Source: Cristatella mucedo (Eukaryota > Bryozoa > Phylactolaemata > Cristatellidae). From it: 64,000 nucleotides of DNA. How positions within the stretch are numbered: position 1 is the stretch's first letter; every line of letters begins with the position of its first letter. Positions 33,601 through 45,600 of this stretch are shown here, one piece after another. Where the stretch lies: contig WPIO01000076.1 of the NCBI GenBank assembly GCA_009760855.2, positions 364,001 through 428,000 of the forward strand, given 5' to 3'. The translations under genes and the position numbers were made by a program. The notes below the pieces were generated by a model. That model saw nothing but the letters and a program-made list of their open reading frames with translations, was not told the origin of the DNA and did not search any database.

Positions 33601-36600
33601 CACCATCAGCTCAGCCACTCTGCCTACTTTCAATAGCATAGTATTGCACAGATTTAGGCTTTGTGGGATAAGGGCAACACTGCCATGCTGGTCTATGCAT
33701 TCACGACGTTCCGATTTTAATTCTGTTGCTCGCAGTCTTCCTGCCTGTGCAATTAGGTGCATACATTTGTTGTAGACCTGTGTTGATAGGCTTGCTTGTC
33801 TTGAATTCCAGCAGTAAATCTCTTATCATCGTCCTGCACTGGTTCCCGTGATGGCTCACTAGGTAAGGTGGTTGCTTTTCACGACCTCGGCGCCGAGGTC
33901 ATGGGTTCGAATCCTGCGGTGTGCGATCCTTTATCGCTGCTGCAAGTGGTGGTGATGGCCGTAAAGGCTCTTACGTTGAATCAGCTAATATTTCTTTTTA
34001 AGCCAGGGTGCAAGGCTACAAGGCTACTATGCCACTCACCTCTGCATCTCTTCATTGTGCTGCTCCGATGGCCTTGCACCTATATGAAATGCTTACTAAT
34101 CAGGTCCACAGTCTGCTCTTCTGACAATGCTCGCTGACTCTATGTATGCTCGTCCAACGAGTTTCAAACTCCTTGAAGACCGTGCCTGCAGTTCCTATTC
34201 TATCGAAGCCTGGAGCTCACACAACTGACTGACATCACTGTGTCATCCGATTCGACGATATTTGAATAGAAGCTAAAATGCTAAATCCCTGAAACCCTGT
34301 GGGAGCTGAAATTGTTCACATCATAGCTAACTAATTGACCGTCTTCCTTTTCACCATTTGTAAAGTACAATAGAAGGATATTCGGTTCCCTGATGATGCT
34401 ATACAAATGCTTTCATTAATCAGAGTATTACTATCATCCTGTAGCAGCTGTATTCAAGCTGCTAGACACAGACTTGTGTCTACCGACCGCACCGTCGGTC
34501 TGCTGTGCCAGTGAGAGGCCCAGCATGGCTGGCCCAAGCTGATCTGCTAAACGAGCTAGAGATGAGCTAGTCATATGACCTGCATCGGTATCAGTGGGAG
34601 TCTGAGAAAACAAAGGGTGAATGTGTAAGGCCAGGCAGGCAGCTTGTATAGCTGGCATGATGACTGAACACCTCTTACTGCAGTGGATTGGCACGCGAGT
34701 GCTACTTCTGATTTTTACAAGACAGCTCCCCGGCAGAATTTCCACAGGCTCATGCTCTCAACGTGGGCCTGTAGGGGGGGTACAGTGTAGTCACTCAGCT
34801 TCGCATGCTGAGCTGTTGCACGGACGGGCGCAGACGCCACGGGCTGGCAGTGCAGTGGTCCAAAGACTGGCAGCTTCCGGACAAATGATGGCAGGTAAAT
34901 AAAGCTTCATAGGGGATTAAGACGAAACTCGATAATTGGTTTCACCAGGGTTAAAGGTACGACCAATGCCAGTGCATAGAATGCCAGGAATGCCCGAAAC
35001 AAAAAGGCCAGAGAACTCCGAAGAATCGCTGGTTGTCACACAGCACTGCACAACGCAGGACCTCGCGCGACCGAAGCACCAACAGCTGCTGCGGTGGTGG
35101 CGCCTGCAGCACCGGAAGCAGTAGCAACAGCTACCTACTCCCTAACTTTATTCTCCGTTTAGGTAGAGGTGTCACGGAGTGGTTACAAAATTTCCATAGC
35201 CAAATATGTCGTGCATGACGCTGCCATAGGGAGTAATACAGCAATGATACATGCAGGCCGTTAAGTGAGAAAGTTGAATGCTGCGGTGCCACTTCGTAAG
35301 CTAGGGCAAAGTCTGCCCGGAAAAAAGTGCACATGGTTCTGCCAGACGGAAGTGCAAGTCAAGGACAAGTATTGGGGAGACAACGAGCAAGCAGTCAAAG
35401 GTAGAGCGAGCGAGCTATTCAAAGCAGCAATGGTGCCCCCTACCGGCAGCGGGGTCCAGCTCGGCATCGTCGTCCTCGTCGCTCGAGTCGCTCAGCACCA
35501 CCTGGACGTCGTCGGGAGGCGAATCATTCCACTCGAAGTAGATTCCGAAGGCAATGTCGTACGAGTCGGTGGCGAACTCCCACATCAGGCTGTTGCCGTT
35601 CTTGTGCGTAGGCACCCGCACCTACGGTGGTGGTACGGCGGCGGCTGTTCTCAGCGAGCTCGAGGTGGTGGGGTGGGGGTAACTTTCCCCCAAGAAGCAT
35701 TGCGCTCGGAGCGAGCCAGACGGCGGTGGCTGACCGCCGTCTGGCTCGCTTCGGCAACGCACATAGGGGTGTGGGTGCACGGAAGCCTACCCAAATACGG
35801 ACCCGAGACCTCTCACGCTGACTTCTGGCGAGCGCACGCACACGCCCTCGCGCCGCCGAGCAGCAATTAGAATTAATATAAACAAATAATTAATTTATTT
35901 ATTTAGAAATCTATTCTAAAGCAAAGCTTTTCTAAAGCCTAGCAAGGCTAGGCGGCAGACAGCCTGGAACGTTCAGGGAGGAAGCGTTAGGATTCGATTA
36001 GCCCGACTGAGTTGATGCCGAGCGCTGGCTGGCTGGCTGGCTATCAAAGAAGAGAACCGGTAAAATAGCATCCATGATAATAATGTAGCAACATCAGAGA
36101 ACTAAATCTCTTTCTATGCATTTTACATTTGCTGCAAAGGAAGTACGGTCGAACGAATAGTGGTAGCTTGCTCAATGACAACAAGCATAGCATGATCAGA
36201 GGTGACATGCACAGGGTCAGCATGGAAGTGTGGTTAGTGGCAGCCTGCAGTGTCAGCACGTGTAAGCATACAAAGGACGAATCACGTGGACCCACTAAAT
36301 GCTGCTGATAAATAGACGACGAGTTTTTAAAGCCACAAGAGGAGCACTCCGGGTCAGCTGAGCGACCAATTAGGCAGGGGGACTGCACAGCTCGGCTCCT
36401 GGGCTTGCCCACATCACGACCCAGGTCTCAGGTGTGCTAGCCTCCTAGAGCAGGTAAATTCGAGCGAGTCCGCTCCCGCATGGCAGTGGCAGCGGACAGC
36501 TGGAGCCCGCCGGGGTAGGCGCCACCCTTTGCGCAGCCGGAAAAAGGACCGGAAGCTGATCCAGAAGGTGAAGTCGAAGAGCTCAGAGTACAGAAGACAT

Positions 36601-39600
36601 CACACCAGCCTGCTCCAGATGTGCCTCGGCCAAACAACAGACCTTCTAAATCGAGTGATGCAGGATTGCTTTGGAATCGAGCACCAACGTGACTCACAGA
36701 GTTCGGATTACATGGTGCAACTCTTTGGCGAAGCCAAACCGCCAGGCCTCAGTGCCAGCCAGCATCTTTGATGGTTTCCAATGGGCGGTGCCAAAAAAGA
36801 AAGAAATACGTTTACTTTCCACTGCCAAAGGCCGACGCTGCCAGTCCCTGCTTTGCTAAGCAGCAGCAGCAGCGCTGCTCTCGCGATGGCAGCCGAGGTC
36901 GGCGGAAGCGAGAGCAGCGTCCCCTCCCGCTACATGCCCCCCCCCCCCCCCCCCCCGCTGCCACGTCACGGCACTGTGTGCACTGCTTGTGGCTGCTGCT
37001 ATGTCGAACACAGTGACTGCCGGCGGGTCGTATCTAAGCGTGGAGCCGCGACTTGGATGCAGGACAGTCGGTGACCAATCTGCTGCTGCTGCTGCTTCAC
37101 TCCGAGCTTGCTCGAACACTTCCTTTCGGTGAACATCTCACCACGGGCACTGGCAGAGCGAAGCGAGGTACACCTCGCTGTCACGATGGACTGCCTGGCG
37201 TCGGCATCGACAAGCCGCTGTGGCAAGAAGAGGTCGCCTTTCGATAGGCTTCCTCAATGCCTCAATGTCGGACGAGTACAGCTCTGCGCGCATGCGAGAG
37301 TGGCTGGGGACGCTAGAAGCACAAGCGGTGGCGGCGTATGCTTTCGTATTTTCCCAGCCATCAGCAACCCAGCTCTGCTAGGTGGGCTAAGAAACCTCCT
37401 ACTGTCATTCGTCTCCTCTCACATTGATCTGGATAAGGTTGGCATTTAGGCCACGGCAGGTCCAGCGATTTTCAGCATAAACCGACTCAATCTAAAATAA
37501 GAGCACGTGGCACGGCAGCAGCATTTGAGGCTACATTGACGGCTATACTGCAAGTGTGCCCACACCTTGGGGGGGATCCCCAAGTCGCGCGCTGCCTTCC
37601 ACGGGGAGAGGGGGGCTGGTCGCTCATTGCATGGGGGGGGGAGGTGGAAAGGGGCCGAGAGTGTGCATCCACTGTAACTCTCACAGCGCGCTTACGAACC
37701 GGTGCACACAGCCGCAGGCCCGGTGTCATATTATTGTGGCTATTCGAAACTGCCAACACAAGTCCTAAAACCCGTAAAAATAAACTGGAGCTTGCTAAAA
37801 ATGGAAAAATATTATAAAAATAAAAATATATAAATATTATATTCCATATTATATTTTCAATATTTCCAACATTAAGCTTGTTTATTCGCCCATGTTTACT
37901 AATGAGGAAGTGCGCCGTATGGATGTGGAGCATCCCTTCGTGAGTGCGTGCGCTTGTACCGGTCTATGTGTGTGTGCATATGTAGTTAAGCCCAACAAGC
38001 CAGCAGCAGACAGCACAAGCACGGCCAAAGGGCACCAGCTAGGTTCACAATTATCGCAGCACAAGCGACCACTCCGGGCCACAGAACGCGGCTCGCGCCC
38101 AAACGCAGCAGCAGCAGCCGTACTACAGCAGCTCAAGCTGACCGCCGAGGCCCTTTGTGAGGCACGTGGCCTGCATGTGTCCAGCCCCGCGTGTGCCACG
38201 CTTCAGCACGGCTGACTGACTGACTGGCTGCACGCGTGCTCCGCGGGAAGTGACACGCAAACCCACAGAGCGAACGCTAGAGCGAACGCTCGGCCCATTA
38301 GCGAGCAGAAGCACCGATCGCTTCAAAGCCAGGTGCAGCGATACGGCTCCGAGCTGCTGCTGAGCGAACCGCGTTAGTTAATGAAAAGCGCTCGGATGCC
38401 ACCAGGGCGCAACCTTACTATATGCATACAGTACATATAAATATGAATATGTGTACATGTTGTGTGCACGTGTGTGTGTGTGTGTGTGTGTGTGATGTGC
38501 GTGCGTCCATGTGATGTGCGTGCGCTCATGTGCGATTCATTTGCCTCTTCACCAAGGCTGCGGCAAAGTGACGCAATGAGAGAAGCAAACCAAGTGCAGG
38601 TGCTGCATACAAAGGCAAGAGCACGCTCGCTCGCTCGGCAGGAGCGCAGCATAATAATCCGCGGATGCTGCGCGCGAGCGTCGGACGAGAGGCTTTCATC
38701 TTGTCGTGCTGCTCAGAATGCTCGCTCTCAGATAAGCAGCAAGCACATGGCCGCCGCCGTGGCCGCCACTGCCACCCGAGGCTACCAAGCTCTGGGGGCA
38801 GGGCAGCGCCGCAGGGCGGCGCGGTTTGGAGTGGGCTGCACGAGGCGGCAGGACGCACCGTGAGTGTCTCGCCGGAGCTCACTTTCAGCACCGAGCTGGC
38901 CTGGCCGAGCTGCTGCTTCGACTCCCTCTTCACCGCTTCTTTGAACTCTTTGATCTCTTTCAGAGTCCACAGTGCTCCTTCCTCGATCGATCCTTCTGTA
39001 AAGCAAGGCAAGGTCAATGTAAGGTCAAGGTCACACGGCGTCAAGGCGTGGCACTGCTACCGACGCTGCGCACAAGGAGCTGGCTCGCAGACGGTCGCTC
39101 GCTGATGGCCACCCGCCGCTGCACCATCGCTCCTCGGAGGGGCGACCGCGCCGGAAGGAGTTGCAGCTTGGCAGCGACGGGGCGACAGGCGAGCTGCTGC
39201 CGCCGCTCGGCAGCGCCGAGCGCTCACTGGCAGACAGCGAGCTGAGACGGCGACGCGGGCGGCCATCAGCCACTGGCACGCTCAAGAAGCGGCGGCTGCA
39301 GTGGCAGCAGCGGTGGCAGCAGCATTGCAGGCAGACACACGAGGCTCGGGCCGGGCAAGTGCCGCCGTTGCTGCTGCAGCAGCAGCTGCAGCAGCAGCTG
39401 CAGCGATCAAGAAGATGCTGCTGCTGCAGCTGCTCGGCCACGCACCCTGCTGCAGCTGCGCATCGCTCGGGACGCTGGTTTCCGAAGTGTCAGGGTCAGG
39501 CAGGTCCGAAGGCGATTCGCCGTGATCTGGTGGCGTGCTTTCACCGTTGTTTGTAACGATCGGTGCTTGCATTCCCTGCAAAACGCCACGTCGGCAAGCC

Positions 39601-42600
39601 GCGATTGCAACCCCATCAGCCGAAAAGAGAAGTGGCACGCGCACACGCGACCGACCGACCGACCGACAGCAACCCACTCCTAAAGCGCTTGTGTTCCGGG
39701 GGGGGGGTGGGAGAGTGGGTGTGCGCACACTCTCCCCCTCCATCAGCCGATGCTCGGTCAGCTGGCTTTTGTCCGATAGGGCGGTAGGCTTTCTTGCCAG
39801 CCTTAGCAGAGGCGAGTTAAGGACCGAGGCGATCGCTCTACCTATTTCCTTCGCAGGTAGCAGACAGACTGTTCTGCTAACTGGTCAGGTGAGCAATGCT
39901 GAATGCAAATCGGGCGAAAGCTAAGTGGATGCTGGTCAGAGCGAGGATCGCTCGGGCAGCAGCTTTGGAGGTAGATGGCATGACACTGCTGCCTCTCTGA
40001 ATGGGTTATGTAAGAGCGAACCCAAAAGTAAGGACAATGCAAGTGCATGCATAGGCACACCACTGACGTACACTCCACTGACATTGGCATCCAGCAGAAC
40101 AGATCAGATTGACAATCAAGTCTACGTAATTTGGCAATACCAGCTGTCAGCAGAGGCACGGCACCGGCAGCGAGCACAGATTAACGCTGGCGCGAGCCTG
40201 AACAAGAGCCCAGCGATCTGCACACGAGAGCCACCATGCAGCAGACCAAACGTAGCCGTAGTCCACCACACGGCGAGCGCAGAAAATCTCTCGGGGCCCT
40301 CGCTCCCTCCAGTACGTGGCACCTCGCAGCCGCTCTCTCCGCCCAAATGCAGTAGCAAGGCTTCAAGCACGGCAGGACCGCGGCATTTGGTGCGCGGCTG
40401 CTATGAGCTCCCCTCCCGAGATCCAGAAGCTTTGCTCCTGTCATGACCTCGCCGGCTGCCAATCGCCGTCTGTCACGTGACAAGTCGGTCGGCGTTCGTG
40501 ATGCAAGCAAGCGCAATCGTGCACCGTTCACAGAACTTGAGTGCCAGCAAGTCGCTGTTACAGCAGCAGGATATTACTCAGCTCTACTGCATCCCAGCTG
40601 CTGGCATAGTGCTGAAACATTGCCCCAAAAGGTATGGGGGGGGGTAATGGCACGCCAATCACTGAGCAAGCATGTCTACCAGGCAAGAGGCAGGCCAGCA
40701 CTAGCCAGCCGTGTCAGGCATTCCGTCGAACAGAGCTTCAACCAAGGGAATCTGCTAATGGTGGAAGTACCGAGTCAAAATCACGGCAAACTACTGATTC
40801 CACATTCCCAAATTCCAAGCAAATTCCCAGAGCTGGGTTCACGCAGACTGATACTGCACCTCGTTCGGCTAAGACGATGAAACACGAAAGTTTTGCCAGC
40901 AGAACCGCCCGCTGGCAAACAGCGCTCTGGCGGCTCAAAATCCCAAGTCCCTGCAGATGAGGCTCTGCATTGAGCCACGCAACTTTGGCACACAGACACA
41001 GCGCATCCACCGTTACAGAACACGGAGCCTGAATACCAGCCACGCCAGCAACACGGCCGGCGGCCACTGCCACGCCCAGTGCTTGCCAAGTACTGCCACA
41101 CTCCCCCGGGGCCTCTGGCCGCCTGTAGATTCTCTCTCGGATTCTCTCGGCACAGAGTGTCGAGATAAGGATGCAATCAAAAGCTTATTTATGCAATGCT
41201 GTTCCCTGAAATCGCTCTTTGATCTCTGCCGACGATGAGCGGACTGTAAAAGCAGAGGCAATGCAATCGCCACGATGCATGCCTTCAAGCAGGGACCGAC
41301 AGCAGAAAGACAAGACGTCGAGCGAGGACAGCAGCTGACGTGGACATGGGCTACTCGTAGGGCATCGACAAGCCGATGCCCTACGGCATCTGCTGCAATC
41401 AGCTTGCCACTTGCACTCGGGCTGCGCTGAAGTTCGCAGACGAACTCGAATGAGCGAGGAGGAGCTGCACAGGCTGAGCAGAGCAGAGCAGAGCTGACAA
41501 AAGCGATTGACGGAAAAAGAAGTAGCAGTAGGTGGGCCGCTCGACACTTTGGGCATTGCAAAAGAGGATACAGGATCACAAAGCCGAACGAAATAAAACT
41601 ATCTATCTGGAAGGAAATAAAACTATCTGGAAGGAAATAAAACTATCTGGAAGGAAATAAAACTATCTGGAAGGAAATAAAACTATCTATCTGGAAGGAA
41701 ATAAAACTATCTGGAAGGAACCGCCCGATCCGAACGATCTGCAGCACATACTGATAAAAATGATGTCCACGAGCGGCAGCGGACATCATTGTGCAGCATG
41801 TGCAAAGTGCTTAGACAGAGATTCAGCTATCTGATGGTGCTATGCAAACGAATTATTATTATTATTATTACTATCATCATCATCATCTCGCAGCATGAGC
41901 ACTTTCTCTCTCCTTGAGCAGAGTAATGGAAGTACTTCCCTAGAGGAAGTAACGACTGCCTTGCTCATACTCACTCGACACCAGCACGTGCTAGTGCTAG
42001 GGCACCAGTATGTCCTATGAAACAGGTACATGCGACCATTGCCAGGCAATGCCCGGGCCACCGAACATTACTGCACTGGCCACCGAGCCAAATGCCAGCC
42101 ACTCGGGCAGTGTCAGCATTTGTTAGGCTGAAGTGCGGGCGGTCCCTCTGGGTTTGCATAATTTTTACAGTATAGGGCATGATAATTTAATTGCCCCCAT
42201 CAGTGCCCATCGCACTAGCCTAGGCAGCACTAGCCTAGTCATCGATGCAGGCGACTAGCAAGAGGCCTGAAGCTCGTGCCTGAAGCTTCCTCCTCAAGCC
42301 ACGAAGGCGGAAGAAAGTGGCAGCCTTTAGCCTCCCTTTGAATAAATAAATACATACATACATACATACATACATACTAGCTGATTTAGCAGCCTCCTTT
42401 TTACAGTGACAGGATGGCCTTAACGGCTGGCTATCACCACCGCTTGCAGTCGGCAAAAAAGGATCGCCCGCTTCAGGATTCCAAACCACGACCGGAGTCG
42501 TAAAGAGCTATCGCGGCTCACAATCTATACGTAGCCGTAGCCCGAGAGCGAGGTCAAAATTAAGACCCTTCCCTTAAGCCCGGCTGCTGCCATCGGCGGC

Positions 42601-45600
42601 CATCGGCCGTGCGCAGGGCGAACGTCGGACAGCCTGCGGACCTGCGCTCCCTGCGAGCAGGCCGGAGCTGGCCACCACCGCCACCGCTCGGTTTCAACCG
42701 GTGGCTTCGAAGGCTCAAGCCAGTCAGCATGGCTATCGACGACGACGACCTCCCAGTTAAATCTAGGCTGCGCCCGGCGCGCAGGCAGCTCTGCCTGACT
42801 CGGAGCTGCGGCCGCGGCCGTGGGCCTTCGGCAGCTGCCGACTACTGCTGGCGGCTGGTTTCTCCGACGGGAGCTGCCGCCGCCGCTGCTGCTGCTACAT
42901 GCTGCTGCAGCAGCTGCCACTAGATTAAGCCACGGGGAGGACGAGATGCAAGCGTCTGCACGATGCGCCACGTGGTTGCCCGAACGAACGCCAACGCTTC
43001 AGCAGCTGTTCTCGACCGCCACTGCTACGAACGAGTGCGCAGTGCAGCAGCATTGCTATGAGCAGCCAAAGGAACCCAAACGTCAATTGCAACCTCAACG
43101 AAAGAAGCGCCTGCCTCAGAGGCTGAGCGTCAGCGTGGCAGCAGCGCAGTGGGAGTGCAGGCACGTCCTGCAGCGGCCATCTCTGCTTTGTGGGGGTGGG
43201 GCACAGCACCCAGCAAACTGCTATTCAACGTTGCAAGAGATCATAACATTGCTAAAATTCGGGCTTGTTTAGATAAGGATACCACGTCCAAGTTGGTCCA
43301 TGCATTCGTGACATCTCGTCTCGACTTCTGCAACTCACTGCTTACTGGCCTACCAGCATGTGCGATCAGGCGATTGCAGCTGGTGCAAAACTCTGCAGCT
43401 AGGCTTGTCTGTCGTGAGCGTCGCAGTTGCCACATTACTCCACTTCTCGCCGACCTGCACTGGTTACCAGTCAAGCAACGGATTGACTTCAAGGTTTTGT
43501 CGCTCACTTTTAGGTCTCTTCATTCTATGGCTCCAGCCTATCTTTCAGAGATACTACCCCATCAGGCAAAGCATCGTACCACTCGCTTTTCGGAATCCAA
43601 CAGTCTAGAAATACCTCGTACAAACCTTAAATCCTTTGGAGACCGTGCATTTAGCTCGTATGCTCCCACAGCCTGGAACTCCCTCCCGACCTGCATCAGA
43701 ACATCCCCTGACCTGACCACATTTAAAAGAAACTTAAAAACATACCTATTTAGGACAGCATTTAGTGGGTCCTTGTGATTCGTCCTCGATGTGCTTATGC
43801 GTGCTGACACTGTTCATGCTGCCACTAACCACATTTGCATGCTGACCCAGTGCATGTAACCCCTAACCATGTTATTCATTTTGTTTGTTTTTCAAGCATG
43901 ATTTTACTTACTATTCTATTGCGTATCACTTTGCAGCAAATGTAAAGCGCCTAGAAAGAGATTGAGTTCTCTGAGGGCGCTTTATCAAGTGCAATATTAT
44001 TATTATTATTATTAACATTCCCCCAGGTGGGCCGACAGGCCGACAGGCAGGCAGGCAGGCAGGCAGGCTGGCAGCCAGGAATGCATGCAGATGAGAAGGC
44101 AGCCAGGCAGCTGGACTCACTCACCTGGGCTGCTGGAGTACCTTTCGATGGCCTCGAAGCAGCTGCAGCAGCAGCAGCAGCAGCACTCTCTGTACTGCCG
44201 TGTCTGCATAGAAAAAAAGGACGGGAAGCTGTTACCGAGGCATGCCTATCAAACATTGTCAACACATTTAGCGACTGACACCGGACTGCCGGTGGCACTG
44301 GCACTCGACCGACCAACGACAGCACAAAGGAGCATAGAACTGCTCAGAGGTCACTGCCAGGTCAGGGCCATGCACTAATGAGGTTGGTTTGCATCAGGAA
44401 TCAGCTGCAGGGCAAGAAAGCAGTTGAGTGTACCGAAGCTATAACCAGCTCGGCAATCGAAAGCAGCCGAGGCAGCTGCTGCCTCGGCTGCTCCGGCATG
44501 AGCATGGCGCATGACGAGCTCATGCCGCATGAGCTCGTCATGCACCCCAGGTGGTATGAGAGCCGCTGGATGGGCTGAGCCCGAAACGCAGAGCGCTTTT
44601 TAAGCCCTCCCCCTCGGCCAATGACGTTCGCTGGCTCGTGCATCGGCTCGGTGAGAAACAGGCCACTGTGAGCAGACAAACATTGATAGTGCGCCGGAGC
44701 GCACTTGAAGGGATCTCGCACGACCGCTGCGCTGGCGGCCGCTCGCCAGTGCAGCTCAGTGTGCCCGCTCTTCTCATCCACCTCCTACCCAGCTAAAGCG
44801 ATCGATTCTGATCTCGCCTAAAACGACCTGAGCCTGCGCCACCACCGCTGCCGCCGCCCCGCAAGCCGTCCATCACTCCCTGGGGGCGCGCGGCCTTCCT
44901 TCCATTGGCGCAGCCGACTGCGCGGCCTCGGTGGCAGCGCAAGGCGGCTAGCAGCGGCTCGGCAAACTCATCCTGTTCACACCCGCTCGCGCGGCGAATG
45001 AAGCTCGGGCGCACGAAACGCTGGGCCGAGCGGCTGCGGCAAGCCTTGCAGGCGTCACACTCCAGACATGTCTGCAATGTGGCCGAAGTAACGGCAGCTG
45101 CCGGAAGTGAAAGTCTCGAGACGACTTCAGTTTACGCTCTACGAACTAGAGGCGCCGATGCAGGGAGCAGGTAGGAGATGCAAAACAGGAACTAGGCAGT
45201 GCCACACTCCTCTACACGATTAGAGGCGCCAGCACTGGCCACGCTGCCAGCAAGCCGGCATTTCCTTCAGGCCTGCCACAATGCTGGAAGACCGAGGAAG
45301 GCCAGCGCTGCGTCGCGCCATTTCGTTAAGCTGAATCAATCGAGACGACCGGCAGCTGGCCATCGACTCGGCACTCCATCGGCACAGTGACGGCTGGGGA
45401 GGGGGTAGCACGTGGCCGGTTGCCAAGGAACGACAGCTCACACATCCTGCTCAAACTGGTCTGACCAACTGGAATGGCACTCGGGTCAGATGACACTCAG
45501 GCGCACACCCGCTCATCTTCACTGAACAAGGTGGTCACTCTCGCGAGCCACGCGACCCAGGCGAATGGGACTCGGAGTTGGAGCACGAGAGCAGCAGCAG

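Larger units (their letters stand above)
32478..34420 (+). mobile_element. Old, interrupted L2-like LINE copy
   Basis: Decayed reverse-transcriptase segments occur in order: cactagaccaggagagcttc (32488), the region before motif A (32690-32760), [16 protein letters not shown] (about 33165-33215), a WMAA..FLKLN relic (33418-33450) and a tail ending gatgctatacaaatg (about 34397-34411). It is broken by a reversed LINE tail (32858-32930), a (CT)n expansion (33229-33390) and a SINE (33847-33999), and sits in ACBD3 intron 7. Many stops; not functional. Confidence 0.8.

Noticed and set aside
35265-35870. 201-codon plus ORF
   Set aside because: Antisense shadow over ACBD3 exon 7.
38526-39044. 172-codon minus ORF taken as one protein
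   Set aside because: Only the part at 38995-38859 is coding (ACBD3 exon 6); the rest runs into introns past good splice sites.
39282-39445. Poly-Ala reading frame beyond exon 5
   Set aside because: Lies after a good GTGCGT donor whose phase fits exon 6; the poly-Ala is intronic (GCA)n.
42525-42971. 148-codon minus ORF with Ala and Ser runs
   Set aside because: Considered as a further ACBD3 linker exon, but it has no suitable donor and its phase does not fit.
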